Source of the DNA: an uncultured Bacteroidota bacterium | GTDB lineage: Bacteria > Bacteroidota > Bacteroidia > Flavobacteriales_D > Crocinitomicaceae | Assembly: GCA_937899625.1 (NCBI GenBank) | Contig: CALCCB010000052.1 | Span: 1-52,961 of the forward strand | DNA length: 52,961 nucleotides | Reading direction: 5' to 3' | Shown: positions 42,452 through 51,545 of the stretch, piece by piece | Numbering within the stretch: the stretch's first letter is position 1 | Layout of the letters: each line of letters starts with the position of its first letter | The notes under the pieces: model-generated | Databases searched by the model: none | What the model saw: only the letters and a program-made list of their open reading frames with translations | What the model was told of the DNA's origin: nothing | Program-made: the position numbers and the translations under genes

Positions 42452-45061
42452 TTAGTACTTTACAATTTTAGAAAATCCTTTTTCGTTTTTTAAATTACAA
42501 TTGATGTAATAAATACCATTTGAGTAGTTACTCATTGAAAATGAGAATGGGGATTGCGGATTTTTCCATTCAGCTATTTTTTTTCCCGTGACATCTACAA
42601 GAATAATTTCAAAATCTTCATTTAAAGGGATATTATGGGATAAAATCAGTTCATTTTGAGTAGGATTTGGGGATGAAATAAATTGGATATTACCATCTGT
42701 GCAAAACAAAAATTGTGAGCTTGATTTAGTGCAACCTAATGAATCCGTAATAGTTAATTCTACAGAATAGCTTCCTGACAAAGCATAAGTATGTGAAACT
42801 GAGTTCCCACCCATTTGATAGGTATTATCTCCGAAATCCCATGAACATTCACCTTCAGTTGCATTACTCTGGAAATAAAAGACAGATTCATCAATGTATT
42901 GAGAAATAGTAAAATCAGGATTTGGGATTGATAATGTTACATTTATTGGAAGGATATTCAAGCAACCGAATTCATCTCTGACCTTCAATTGATAAAAGCC
43001 GCTTGATGGAAAAATAATCTCAGGAGTTTCCGGGCCCGGCACCCAATTATACGAATAACTTGAATCGTATGGTGCATAATAAATTGAATTTTCACAAATA
43101 ATAGTGTCTGAAGGGATCGAAATTAAAGGAGTTTCCGCTCCAAACCCAGATAAGTTTTGATCCATCCAAGTCAGTCTATCTGCTAAAAGAGTTTTTAGAC
43201 TTTCAACTTTCTGACTGTGAGATTGATTTCCCAAGGTCTGCCAAATGGCAAAATTTCTTTCGGCGGGTCCTTGACTTAATAGATTACCTAAACTATCAAT
43301 GAAATTGTGAAACTCACTCGTTCTGAATATATCTTGCCTTAAATTCAACCATCTGCAAGCCAACTCATGTTTATATGTTGGGTCTGTATAAAATTTAGAC
43401 CACCAAAAAGGATATGGCCAGTAGAAATGCGTATTTTGCCATACCCAGCCAGAATTTGCCGGATCGGCCATCGCTCTGTCGTAATCCCATGGTGGACCTA
43501 TGCAGAGCTTCCCCCCTTTGTTTTCTTTGTGCTTGAACATATATGTACTTCTCCCATAACTATCATAATTCATACTGAATTCGTTGACAATTAGAAAGTC
43601 GATAAAAGTTCCAACATCAATGAATTTTCGATACCCTTCAATTGGATCCTGAAAACTGGATGAATTCAAAGAATTCTCAAATGAATCAACATATAATTTA
43701 ATATAATTTGATTGAGAAACGAGTATCGAATCTGGTTTAGGATAAACATACTTGAATTCAACTGGGTATGAACACGTTGCAGAATTGATTGGAGGATAAT
43801 TTGAATTCCAAGCACCTGGATCTCCATTTATATTCATTTCTATGATGTATCCACCAGTAAGCTCAATTCCTGAGGTGTCAATTGAAGTTAGTTTGGAAAT
43901 ATCAACACGGTTTTTATCACGTTTTACTTTTTCGGTCAATGTATAAACTCCTATATAATTGCCATCAAGAAATAATTCACACAATTGAGTCCTAGGAGCG
44001 TAATTTCCCATGCGCCTCGCAAACTCATAGGTAAATGAATTTATCAATAAGCTGTTATCCAGGTATTCAGCCTTAAAAATCCAATCGTTTTCAGAAGGTA
44101 ATCCTAACAAGGATGTATCTATTTTATTTCCATTCTGGTCAATTAAATCAAAATCGTAGTTTTTTTTAGGATAAGATGGTCCTGAGAATCCTTGCCATTC
44201 AGTTAAAATAGTTCCTTCATAGGCGATTTGCTCTTGATTTAAAAAGTTCAGCTCTCCTGCACCATTATCAATTATTTCCATATAAACTGGAACTTTAATG
44301 TCGTTATTTATTGAGGCATTTAGGGTGGTTAACTTAACGATTGGCAGGACACTAGATAGTTGGCTATCAAATTCTACATTAAATGGAATATCTATTCCAC
44401 ACGATCCAGAGCCTAAAGATCCAACTCTAATGATGTAGTCGATCCCCTCTCCAAGAAATGCAATTATTTCAGCTTGATTAGCACAGTAATCATCGTTGTA
44501 ATAGAGTGCTCCATTATTAGAACTTACGTCAACATCCATACAATTATCATATATCCATAATTGTGTATTACAATTGCTGAGCCCGCAAGTAGAGATTTTA
44601 TAATTTCCTGATGAATCAGGAGTGAAGGTAAAATAAGTATTATTAGTTGGAGCTACATGATTACCAAGAGTAATAGAAATAGGATTTTCACAAATTGTTC
44701 CTGTATCACAATTAAAAGAATGATTTGCTTGAAATTGAAATTCACCTCCTTCGGCTACTAAATCTCCATTCCATAAAACGTTATAAGAACCCAATCCGTA
44801 ACCACAGCACATCCCATCTCCATAGGAGTCGTAAATTTCAAATCGAATACATGAATTAGTATCGATGCAACTATTTAATCCATTGGTGGTCCCATTATTT
44901 GTTAAGATATTATCTACAAATAGGCTCCAGGTTGTTTCATTCGGGTAACTATCTGGATTGATATTGATTTGCAAGGGATATTGCCCGCTTGGGCATTGGG
45001 AATATAAATTCCCAGTGATTGAAAATAAAATGAAGAAAATAAATAATGCCCTATGACTCAT
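42452..45061 (-). CDS. Secreted CotH-kinase-family protein with T9SS sorting domain
   Basis: A multi-domain secreted protein of about 869 residues. After a signal peptide comes a Cys-rich N-terminal region (about residues 20-240) with a pre-peptidase-C-like segment. A CotH kinase domain follows (about 250-620), with the YTLTEKVKRDKNRVD and GPPWDYDRAM motifs of the atypical protein kinase fold. Then come a PKD domain (about 690-770, with CSWDFGDNTYQ) and a T9SS sorting domain (about 790-869). The frame is open to 45130, but the Met at 45061 gives the best signal peptide; 45091 is an alternative. The gene is visibly richer in A+T and Asn codons than its neighbours, which may mean recent transfer. 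The protein partner it might phosphorylate is unknown. Confidence 0.85.
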   Translation of the reverse strand: MSHRALFIFFILFSITGNLYSQCPSGQYPLQININPDSYPNETTWSLFVDNILTNNGTTNGLNSCIDTNSCIRFEIYDSYGDGMCCGYGLGSYNVLWNGDLVAEGGEFQFQANHSFNCDTGTICENPISITLGNHVAPTNNTYFTFTPDSSGNYKISTCGLSNCNTQLWIYDNCMDVDVSSNNGALYYNDDYCANQAEIIAFLGEGIDYIIRVGSLGSGSCGIDIPFNVEFDSQLSSVLPIVKLTTLNASINNDIKVPVYMEIIDNGAGELNFLNQEQIAYEGTILTEWQGFSGPSYPKKNYDFDLIDQNGNKIDTSLLGLPSENDWIFKAEYLDNSLLINSFTYEFARRMGNYAPRTQLCELFLDGNYIGVYTLTEKVKRDKNRVDISKLTSIDTSGIELTGGYIIEMNINGDPGAWNSNYPPINSATCSYPVEFKYVYPKPDSILVSQSNYIKLYVDSFENSLNSSSFQDPIEGYRKFIDVGTFIDFLIVNEFSMNYDSYGRSTYMFKHKENKGGKLCIGPPWDYDRAMADPANSGWVWQNTHFYWPYPFWWSKFYTDPTYKHELACRWLNLRQDIFRTSEFHNFIDSLGNLLSQGPAERNFAIWQTLGNQSHSQKVESLKTLLADRLTWMDQNLSGFGAETPLISIPSDTIICENSIYYAPYDSSYSYNWVPGPETPEIIFPSSGFYQLKVRDEFGCLNILPINVTLSIPNPDFTISQYIDESVFYFQSNATEGECSWDFGDNTYQMGGNSVSHTYALSGSYSVELTITDSLGCTKSSSQFLFCTDGNIQFISSPNPTQNELILSHNIPLNEDFEIILVDVTGKKIAEWKNPQSPFSFSMSNYSNGIYYINCNLKNEKGFSKIVKY

Positions 45062-45161
45062 GCCGTGAAAGTAAGCTATTAAATTATTCATTCTACAGTT
45101 TGAATCTTTTTTTGCGAAAATTACACCCATAAGTGAGGAAATCCTGATAAGCTGACAGTAA

Positions 45162-45183
45162 AAAAGGGCCCTGAGGCCCTTTT
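45162..45183 (-). terminator. Terminator of the beta-oxidation operon
   Basis: A 9-bp stem AAAAGGGCC (45162-45170) with GGCCCTTTT (45175-45183) and a CTGA loop is followed on the minus strand by T's. It lies two bases past the stop of the acyl-CoA dehydrogenase. Confidence 0.92.
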
Positions 45184-45184
45184 C

Positions 45185-46984
45185 TTATAACGTGTATTTG
45201 TTTTCTGCGATGATCTTCTGTGCGATGATCTGTCTTGCTTCTTTCGGGTTGAACGGTTCTGTTTTCGTGAAACGTTTCAATCCCATCAACATCATTCTCA
45301 ATTCGTCACCTTCAGCGAAAGAGTTCAGGGCATCTTTTGCAGCCTTGTTGATTCGGTCCGCTGTATCGTAGAAGTAACACTTAACAATAGCGATCTGAAC
45401 TGCGCAATTTTCTTCACCTTTCAATTCGATCATTTTCTGAAGTCTCAGCAATGCCGATTCAGCCTGATAGGTCCATATCGACATATCCGCAATGTTCATC
45501 AGAACCTCTTGTTCCTTACTTAAGGATTGCATTAGTTTCTGAACTGCACTTCCTGCTACCATCAGAATGGTCTTCTTGAAGCCTTCAAGATACTTTTCTT
45601 CATAACCAAGCGTTCCTTCAGGCGCATAACCGAAGTCGGGAATAGACATCAATTCATTGGCAACGCTCATTGCCGGACCCATCAGATCCAGTTCTCCTTT
45701 CATTGCTCTTCGGAGGATCATGTCTACTGTTAACATTCGGTTGATCTCATTGGTTCCTTCGAAGATCCTGTTGATACGTGCATCTCTATACGCTCTTTCC
45801 ACAGGAGATTCTGCTGAATATCCCATACCACCATAGATCTGAACCGCCTCGTCTACACAATAATCCAGACATTCAGATCCTGCGACCTTAAGCATTGCGC
45901 ATTCTGCTGCGAACTGTTCAATACCTTTCAAAGTCGCCTGTCCTTTCGGCATTCCTGAAGCGATCAAACCTTGAATTGCGTCATCAATATTCTGACCTGC
46001 GCGATAGGTTGCAGCTTCCAATACCCAAGTACGGATCACACTTTCGGCCAATTTAAAACGGATCGCACCATACTTCGAAATAGGTCTTCCGAATTGTTCT
46101 CTTTCATTGGAGTAATTCACCGCGTCATTGATCGTTGCTTTTGCTCCGCCCAATACACCTGCAGCCAATTTGATCCTTCCGATGTTCAAAATATTGATTG
46201 CGATCTTGAATCCATTCTCTCTCTCTGAAAGCATGTTCTCTAAAGGAACTTTCACATTGTTAAAGAAAACCTGACGAGTGGATGATCCCTTGATACCCAT
46301 TTTCTTTTCTTCCGGGTTCAATGAGATCCCTTCAGAATCTGCTTCCACAATAAATGCTGTGAGATTTTTGTCATCATCTATCTTAGCGAACACGGTCATC
46401 ATGTTAGCAAATCCACCATTGGTGATCCACATCTTCTGACCATTGATGATGTAATGCTTTCCATCGTCACTTAATTTCGCCTTTGTTTTTCCTGAATTCG
46501 CGTCAGAACCAGAACCCGGTTCAGTTAAACAATAAGCTGCTTTCCATTCACCTGAAGCAAGCTTTGGAATATACTTCGCTTTTTGTTCTTCTGTTCCGTA
46601 ATACAAAAGTGGTAATGTTCCGATCCCGGTATGAGCACCGTAAGCAACTGAAAAAGAATATCCTTTACCCAGATGTTCTGTTGCGAGAAGTGATGTTTTG
46701 AAATCCATTCCCATTCCTCCAAGATCTTCGGGTACTGACATACCAAGCAGTCCTAATTCACCTGATTTATCGAGTAGAGAAGGCATCAGGCCTTCTTCCA
46801 TTTTATCAATGCGTTCGATGTTTGGAACGATCTCCTGATCGATAAAATCATCACACATCTGTGCGATCATTCTTTGCTCTTCAGTCCATTCTTCCGGAAT
46901 AAAGATTTCACTTGGGTTTGTCTTTCGGATGAGAAATTCTCCTCCTTTGATCGGATTGTTATTTGCTTCCATTTCTTTTGACAA
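45185..46984 (-). CDS. Acyl-CoA dehydrogenase (long-chain type)
   Basis: A 599-residue flavoprotein that oxidises acyl-CoA to trans-2-enoyl-CoA in the first step of beta-oxidation. FAD and substrate motifs CLTEPGSGSDANS and WITNGGFANM (about residues 150-190) are complete, as is the C-terminal YGGMGYSAESPVERAYRD followed by RIFEGTNEINR, whose Glu is the catalytic base in very-long-chain enzymes. A C-terminal helical extension (about residues 430-599) is like that of the VLCAD/ACAD9 group. It is the last gene of the operon, 32 bp after the thiolase. Confidence 0.94.
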   Translation of the reverse strand: MSKEMEANNNPIKGGEFLIRKTNPSEIFIPEEWTEEQRMIAQMCDDFIDQEIVPNIERIDKMEEGLMPSLLDKSGELGLLGMSVPEDLGGMGMDFKTSLLATEHLGKGYSFSVAYGAHTGIGTLPLLYYGTEEQKAKYIPKLASGEWKAAYCLTEPGSGSDANSGKTKAKLSDDGKHYIINGQKMWITNGGFANMMTVFAKIDDDKNLTAFIVEADSEGISLNPEEKKMGIKGSSTRQVFFNNVKVPLENMLSERENGFKIAINILNIGRIKLAAGVLGGAKATINDAVNYSNEREQFGRPISKYGAIRFKLAESVIRTWVLEAATYRAGQNIDDAIQGLIASGMPKGQATLKGIEQFAAECAMLKVAGSECLDYCVDEAVQIYGGMGYSAESPVERAYRDARINRIFEGTNEINRMLTVDMILRRAMKGELDLMGPAMSVANELMSIPDFGYAPEGTLGYEEKYLEGFKKTILMVAGSAVQKLMQSLSKEQEVLMNIADMSIWTYQAESALLRLQKMIELKGEENCAVQIAIVKCYFYDTADRINKAAKDALNSFAEGDELRMMLMGLKRFTKTEPFNPKEARQIIAQKIIAENKYTL

Positions 46985-47016
46985 ATTTCTATTTAGGTTA
47001 TTAGATTCAATTCGTA

Positions 47017-48195
47017 TTATAACATTTCAATAACTCCAGCTGCACCTTGTCCGGTGCCAACACACATCGTTACGATTCCATATTTCTGGTCTTTTCGCTT
47101 AAGCTCGTTCATGATCTGAACAGTTAGCTTTGCTCCGGTACAACCAAGCGGGTGTCCAAGAGCGATCGCACCTCCGTTCACGTTCACGATGTCCGGATTA
47201 AGTCCTGTTTCTCTGATCACTGCCAAAGATTGTGAAGCGAAAGCTTCATTCAATTCAAACAGGTTAATATCATTCAGATTTAATCCTGCCATTTTGATTG
47301 CCTTTGGAATAGCGTCCACTGGACCGATTCCCATAATTCTTGGTTCAACACCAACCACTGCGTATGAAGCCAGACGAGCAACCGGTTCAAGATTTAATTC
47401 TTTCACCATTCTTTCAGACATTACCAATACAAATGCGGCTCCGTCAGAAGTCTGTGATGAGTTTCCTGCTGTAACTGATCCACCATTGGCAAATACAGGT
47501 TTAAGTCTGCCCAGTGCATCCAAAGTACTGGCTCTTGGACCTTCATCAGTATCTACAATGTAATTTTTTACCTGGCGCTTCTCATTCTCATCAAGGAAAA
47601 TATGTTCCACTGAAACAGGCGCGATTTGATCTTTAAACCGACCTTCCTTGATCGCAGCGATTGCCTTTTCATGACTTTTTAAGGAAAACTGATCCTGTTC
47701 TTCACGACTCACCTTGTACTGTTCAGCAACTGCTTCGGCAGTAAGCCCCATTCCCCAATACCAGGTTGGATTTTCCTTTCCTACTTTAGGATTTGGAACA
47801 ATTCTCCATCCTCCCATCGCCATTACAGACATTGATTCCACACCACCAGCGATAATACAATCTGCCATTCCATGTTCGATCTTCGCTGCCGCAATGGCAA
47901 TTGTCTCCAATCCAGATGAACAATATCTGTTCACCGTCATTCCAGGCACTTTATCGGTGTTTAATCCCATTAAAGAGATCATTCTACCCACGTTCAATCC
48001 TTGTTCGGCTTCTGGTGTTGCATTCCCAACGATCACATCGTCAACTCTTTCTTTATCCAGTTGAGGAACACTTGCCATCAAATGTTTGATAACATCAGCA
48101 GCAAGATCGTCAGGGCGGTAAAATCTGAATCCACCTTTTCCGGCCTTACCAACCGCTGATCTGAATCCTGTTACAATATATGCTCTTTGTCCCAT
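47017..48195 (-). CDS. Acetyl-CoA C-acyltransferase (3-ketoacyl-CoA thiolase)
   Basis: A 392-residue thiolase that splits 3-ketoacyl-CoA in the last step of beta-oxidation. The nucleophilic Cys is in NRYCSSGLE (about residues 86-94), the ALGHPLGCTG region (about 343-352) holds the His, and the second Cys is in MCVGTGQGAAG near residue 380. It follows the four-helix-bundle gene and its repeat array in an operon with the dehydrogenase and the FadB-like protein. Confidence 0.95.
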   Translation of the reverse strand: MGQRAYIVTGFRSAVGKAGKGGFRFYRPDDLAADVIKHLMASVPQLDKERVDDVIVGNATPEAEQGLNVGRMISLMGLNTDKVPGMTVNRYCSSGLETIAIAAAKIEHGMADCIIAGGVESMSVMAMGGWRIVPNPKVGKENPTWYWGMGLTAEAVAEQYKVSREEQDQFSLKSHEKAIAAIKEGRFKDQIAPVSVEHIFLDENEKRQVKNYIVDTDEGPRASTLDALGRLKPVFANGGSVTAGNSSQTSDGAAFVLVMSERMVKELNLEPVARLASYAVVGVEPRIMGIGPVDAIPKAIKMAGLNLNDINLFELNEAFASQSLAVIRETGLNPDIVNVNGGAIALGHPLGCTGAKLTVQIMNELKRKDQKYGIVTMCVGTGQGAAGVIEML

Positions 48196-48201
48196 TTTTA
48201 T

Positions 48202-48233
48202 TGATTTTAGGATGTTTGGATGTTAAGACAACA
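48202..48233 (+). repeat. 8-bp-period repeat array, right-reading (thiolase side)
   Basis: On the plus strand four 8-mers follow without gaps: TGATTTTA, GGATGTTT, GGATGTTA and AGACAACA. The array lies between the thiolase start (48195) and the four-helix-bundle gene, pointing towards the latter. It is the counterpart of the array at 48625-48664 in the opposite orientation. Confidence 0.65.
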
Positions 48234-48252
48234 TGATTTACCAAACATATTT

Positions 48253-48612
48253 TTACAATTCATTTTTTAATTTCCTTTTAAATGCTCCAATCATTTTCTG
48301 AAGTGACTCTAACTTCTGCAACGTCGAAGCTATCTCTCTTTTGTATAGTTCTTGAATAAGGATCAATTGTGTTTCAAGTTCATATGACGAAGAAATGGCA
48401 ATATTTAAAAAGTGAACAAATTCCTTTTCAGATGATCTGCCAGAGCCCTCTGCAATATTCGATGGAATTGATATCGCAGACCTGTTAATCTGAGAAATTA
48501 AAACAAACTTTTCATCAATAGGAAGTTCGGATGTAATGACATAAATGTCTTTGACAAGATCCATTGAATCTTTCCAAATCTTTAATTCCCTGAAGTTATG
48601 ACCCTTTTTCAA
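48253..48612 (-). CDS. Four-helix-bundle protein (S23 / 23S rRNA intervening-sequence family)
   Basis: A 119-residue helical protein of the S23/IVP family. The start HNFRELKIWKDSMDLV, the middle SIPSNIAEGSGR (about residues 53-64) and EFVHFLNIAISS (about 69-80) are family marks. Relatives are encoded in rRNA intervening sequences, and others (Avd) help diversity-generating retroelements; free-standing copies have no known role. It starts with TTG, since no in-frame ATG lies before the conserved FREL segment. It interrupts the beta-oxidation operon and is flanked by 8-bp repeat arrays. No reverse transcriptase is near, so it is not an Avd of a retroelement here. Confidence 0.88.
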   Translation of the reverse strand: MKKGHNFRELKIWKDSMDLVKDIYVITSELPIDEKFVLISQINRSAISIPSNIAEGSGRSSEKEFVHFLNIAISSSYELETQLILIQELYKREIASTLQKLESLQKMIGAFKRKLKNEL

Positions 48613-48624
48613 TGCTATATTTTT

Positions 48625-48664
48625 ATTAATCCAAATGTCTTGGAGTCTTAACGTCTTATTGTCT
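48625..48664 (-). repeat. 8-bp-period repeat array, left-reading (FadB side)
   Basis: Read on the minus strand, five 8-mers follow without gaps: AGACAATA, AGACGTTA, AGACTCCA, AGACATTT and GGATTAAT. In plus coordinates GTCT recurs at 48637, 48645, 48653 and 48661. The first unit overlaps the stop codon of the FadB-like gene (48663-48665). It reads into the four-helix-bundle gene. Confidence 0.75.
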
Positions 48665-51068
48665 AATTTCTTAAGATTTTTCCATACTTCACCAGACTCT
48701 CCAATCGTTCAAGCGTCTTTCTTTCGGTACATAATTCCACAAACGCCTTTCTTTCAAGATCAAGCAGATACTGCTCTGAAACAACCGTGTTTTCACTTAG
48801 GTCACCTCCACATAAAACAAAACCAAGTTTTTCAGAGATCACACGATCATGATCCGACATGTATTTTCCGGAAAGCATTGAATTGGCACCAACGTATACG
48901 ATTCCCAATCCTTCCAGTCCCATAACTGTGATGTTCTTTTCACGTTTTGGAGCAACATACCCTTTGTTAGACATTTCAAGGACAGCGGCTTTCGCTCTAC
49001 CCAATTGATGGTCACGGCTCACTACCACTTCATCAATACCTTCTCTCAAGTATCCAAGATCAAAGGCTTCATAGGCTGACGTCGCAACTTTTGCCTGTCC
49101 GATCGTAAGGAATCGTTCTCTCATTCGGTTGATCTTGATGTCACCATCCTTCAGCTCCTGAGAAAGTCGTTTTGCGAATTCTTTCGAACCACCACCACCA
49201 GGGATCAATCCTACTCCGAATTCAACCAGTCCCATATAAAGTTCTGCATGAGCAACAACTTTATCCGCATGCATTGACATTTCACATCCTCCTCCAAGAG
49301 CTAGATTGTGTGGTGCTACCACCACCGGAATATTTGAATAACGAATTCTCATCATGGTATCCTGGAATGCTTTTACTGCAAAGTTGAGCTCCTCCAGTTC
49401 CTGTTCAATGGCCATCATAAAGATCATTCCCACATTGGCTCCGGCCGAGAAATTCTGTCCGGTATTGGAGATCACTAATCCTTTGTAGTCTTTCTCAGCA
49501 ATTTCAATTGCTTTGTTAATTCCCTGGATCACTCCTCCACCAATGGTATTCATCTTCGTGTGGAATTCAAGATTCAAGACGCCATCTCCCAAATCAACAA
49601 GTGTAGTATCGGAATTACCCCAAACTTTATTCTCATCGCGAAGTGCGTCCAGAAGCACCAGATTTTCTGTTCCTGGAATTACCTTATATGTTTTGGAAGC
49701 AACATCATAATATTGCTTCTGTCCTTTTTCTGTTTTGTAGAAACTTGTTGCTCCGGAAGCTTTCATTTCTGAAACCCATCCTGCCACATTCTTTCCATTT
49801 GCTGCGATCAGTTCAAGACCTTTGTCCAGTCCAATGATATCCCACGTTTCAAAAGGACCGAGCTCCCATCCGAAACCGGCTTTCAGCGCATCATCGATCT
49901 TGTAAAGATTATCTGTGATCTCAGGAAGTCTGTTTGAAACATATGCGAATAATCCTGCAAATAATGTTCGATAGAATTCACCCGCCTTATCCGCTCCTGC
50001 AAAAAGCATTTTTGTTCGTTGCTTCAAGTCTTCAACCGGCTTCGTCATCTCTAAAGTTGCAAACTTCACTTTTTGAGATGGCTTATATTCCAAAGTATTC
50101 AGATCCAACACCTGAATCTCACTTTTCCCACCTTCTCCTTTAACTTTCTTATAGAAACCTTGTCCTGATTTAGAGCCCAACCAGTTGTTCTCAACCATTT
50201 TTGAAATGTAATCAGGCAATTCGAACAATTCTTTCGCCTCGTCATTCGGACAATTGGCTTTCAAACCGTTTGCTACGTGCACCAAAGTGTCGAGACCAAC
50301 AACATCACAAGTTCTGAAGGTGGCAGATTTTGGCCGTCCTAAGACAGGGCCAGTTAATTTATCGACCTCTTCTACAGTAAGCCCCATACTTTTTACCGCA
50401 TGGAACAGCGCCATGATGGAATAAACCCCAACTCGGTTTGCGATGAATGCCGGAGTGTCTTTACAAAGAACGGTCTTCTTACCAAGGATCTTTGAACCAT
50501 AATCCATCAAAAAGTCAACGATCGCAGGATCAGTTGATGGGGTAGGAATGATTTCCAATAACTGAAGATATCTCGGAGGATTGAAGAAGTGTGTTCCACA
50601 GAAATGTTTTTTGAAATCATCGCTTCTGCCATCAAGCATCATGTGGATCGGAATACCAGAAGTATTTGAGGTGATCAGAGTTCCCGGTGTACGGTATTGT
50701 TCTACTTTTTCAAATACTTGTTGTTTGATATCCAGTCGTTCGATCACCACTTCGATCACCCAGTCACAATCTTTGATCAAAGCCATATCATCATCAAAAT
50801 TTCCGGTCTTGATCCTTGTAGCAAAAGATTTCCTGTAAATAGGTGATGGATTCGATTTCAATGCAAAGTCAAGTGATCCATTAACGATCCTGTTTCTAAA
50901 AGCAGGATGCTCCATGGTAAGACCTTTAGATTGTTCCTCTGGAGTTGGTTCTCTGGGAACGATATCCAATAGAACAACCTGGCATCCGATATTGGCAAAG
51001 TGACATGCGATCCTTGACCCCATGACACCAGAACCCAATACGGCTACTTTTCTGATGTGTCTGTTCAT
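48663..51068 (-). CDS. 3-hydroxyacyl-CoA dehydrogenase / enoyl-CoA hydratase fusion (FadN-like)
   Basis: An 801-residue multifunctional beta-oxidation enzyme. The N-terminal half is a 3-hydroxyacyl-CoA dehydrogenase, with the NAD-binding LGSGVMGSRIA (about residues 11-21) and the FCGTHFFNPPRY substrate region. The C-terminal part (about residues 490-700) is an enoyl-CoA hydratase/isomerase with NFSAGANVG and LALGGGCEMS forming the oxyanion hole. This order (dehydrogenase first) is that of FadN of Bacillus, the reverse of E. coli FadB. It overlaps the MarR-family regulator by 4 bp, and its stop lies in a repeat array. Confidence 0.93.
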   Translation of the reverse strand: MNRHIRKVAVLGSGVMGSRIACHFANIGCQVVLLDIVPREPTPEEQSKGLTMEHPAFRNRIVNGSLDFALKSNPSPIYRKSFATRIKTGNFDDDMALIKDCDWVIEVVIERLDIKQQVFEKVEQYRTPGTLITSNTSGIPIHMMLDGRSDDFKKHFCGTHFFNPPRYLQLLEIIPTPSTDPAIVDFLMDYGSKILGKKTVLCKDTPAFIANRVGVYSIMALFHAVKSMGLTVEEVDKLTGPVLGRPKSATFRTCDVVGLDTLVHVANGLKANCPNDEAKELFELPDYISKMVENNWLGSKSGQGFYKKVKGEGGKSEIQVLDLNTLEYKPSQKVKFATLEMTKPVEDLKQRTKMLFAGADKAGEFYRTLFAGLFAYVSNRLPEITDNLYKIDDALKAGFGWELGPFETWDIIGLDKGLELIAANGKNVAGWVSEMKASGATSFYKTEKGQKQYYDVASKTYKVIPGTENLVLLDALRDENKVWGNSDTTLVDLGDGVLNLEFHTKMNTIGGGVIQGINKAIEIAEKDYKGLVISNTGQNFSAGANVGMIFMMAIEQELEELNFAVKAFQDTMMRIRYSNIPVVVAPHNLALGGGCEMSMHADKVVAHAELYMGLVEFGVGLIPGGGGSKEFAKRLSQELKDGDIKINRMRERFLTIGQAKVATSAYEAFDLGYLREGIDEVVVSRDHQLGRAKAAVLEMSNKGYVAPKREKNITVMGLEGLGIVYVGANSMLSGKYMSDHDRVISEKLGFVLCGGDLSENTVVSEQYLLDLERKAFVELCTERKTLERLESLVKYGKILRN

Positions 51069-51523
51069 TTGTTTTCTATTTTGTTCTTTAATTCTTCTTC
51101 TATCAATGCATCAACCTTAAAAGCCACTTCATAGAATGCTTTCATCTTGGTTGCCGGTATCTTTGCAAAGATCTTGTCGTTGAAACCTACCACGAAGTCT
51201 CTCACCAACTTTCTCTTTTCTACTCCTTCTGGGGTCAGGAAAACAAGCACCTTTCGTTTATCAATTGCGTCTTCCTTTCGAATGATCAAACCTTTGTCTT
51301 CCATTGACTTTAATGTTCTGGAAAGACTGGTGGGTTCCATCCCCATTTTTGGACCCAAAGCAGTACTAGGGGTACCCTCCTTATCTACATTCATTAAAAG
51401 AAAGCCGATAGACATAGTCATTTCATAATCAGCAGCTTTCGTATTGTACATTCTGGAGATGCGGTGCCAGGAATGGCGGATCACAAAGTCATAGAGAAAA
51501 TCAGGGTTGTCACTCATGGCCAA
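51065..51523 (-). CDS. MarR family transcriptional regulator
   Basis: A 152-residue winged-helix regulator of the MarR family. The recognition region MEPTSLSRTLKSMEDKGLI (about residues 62-80) and the wing with REDAIDKRKVLVFLT (about 83-97) are typical. It is the first gene of the beta-oxidation operon and overlaps the FadB-like gene by 4 bp, so it is likely to control the operon, perhaps in response to an acyl-CoA. A partly symmetric site next to its -7 element is a candidate operator. Confidence 0.93.
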   Translation of the reverse strand: MAMSDNPDFLYDFVIRHSWHRISRMYNTKAADYEMTMSIGFLLMNVDKEGTPSTALGPKMGMEPTSLSRTLKSMEDKGLIIRKEDAIDKRKVLVFLTPEGVEKRKLVRDFVVGFNDKIFAKIPATKMKAFYEVAFKVDALIEEELKNKIENK

Positions 51524-51545
51524 AAAATGATTCGGCTAAAAGTAA

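Larger units (their letters stand above)
48202..48664 (-). mobile_element. Candidate inserted element: four-helix-bundle gene between inward-facing 8-bp repeat arrays
   Basis: A 119-codon gene for a four-helix-bundle protein sits between two arrays of the same 8-bp unit type, each reading towards the gene, and interrupts an operon whose neighbours (FadB-like, thiolase) are usually adjacent. No transposase or target duplication is seen. The element class is therefore inferred and not established; the boundaries are those of the arrays. Confidence 0.35.

Noticed and set aside
47189-48064. Two frames of 124 and 116 codons on the plus strand
   Set aside because: Both are antisense to the thiolase and show no signal or domain.
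48253-48612. Avd-type partner of a diversity-generating retroelement
   Set aside because: No reverse transcriptase, template repeat or variable target gene is found in the surrounding sequence.
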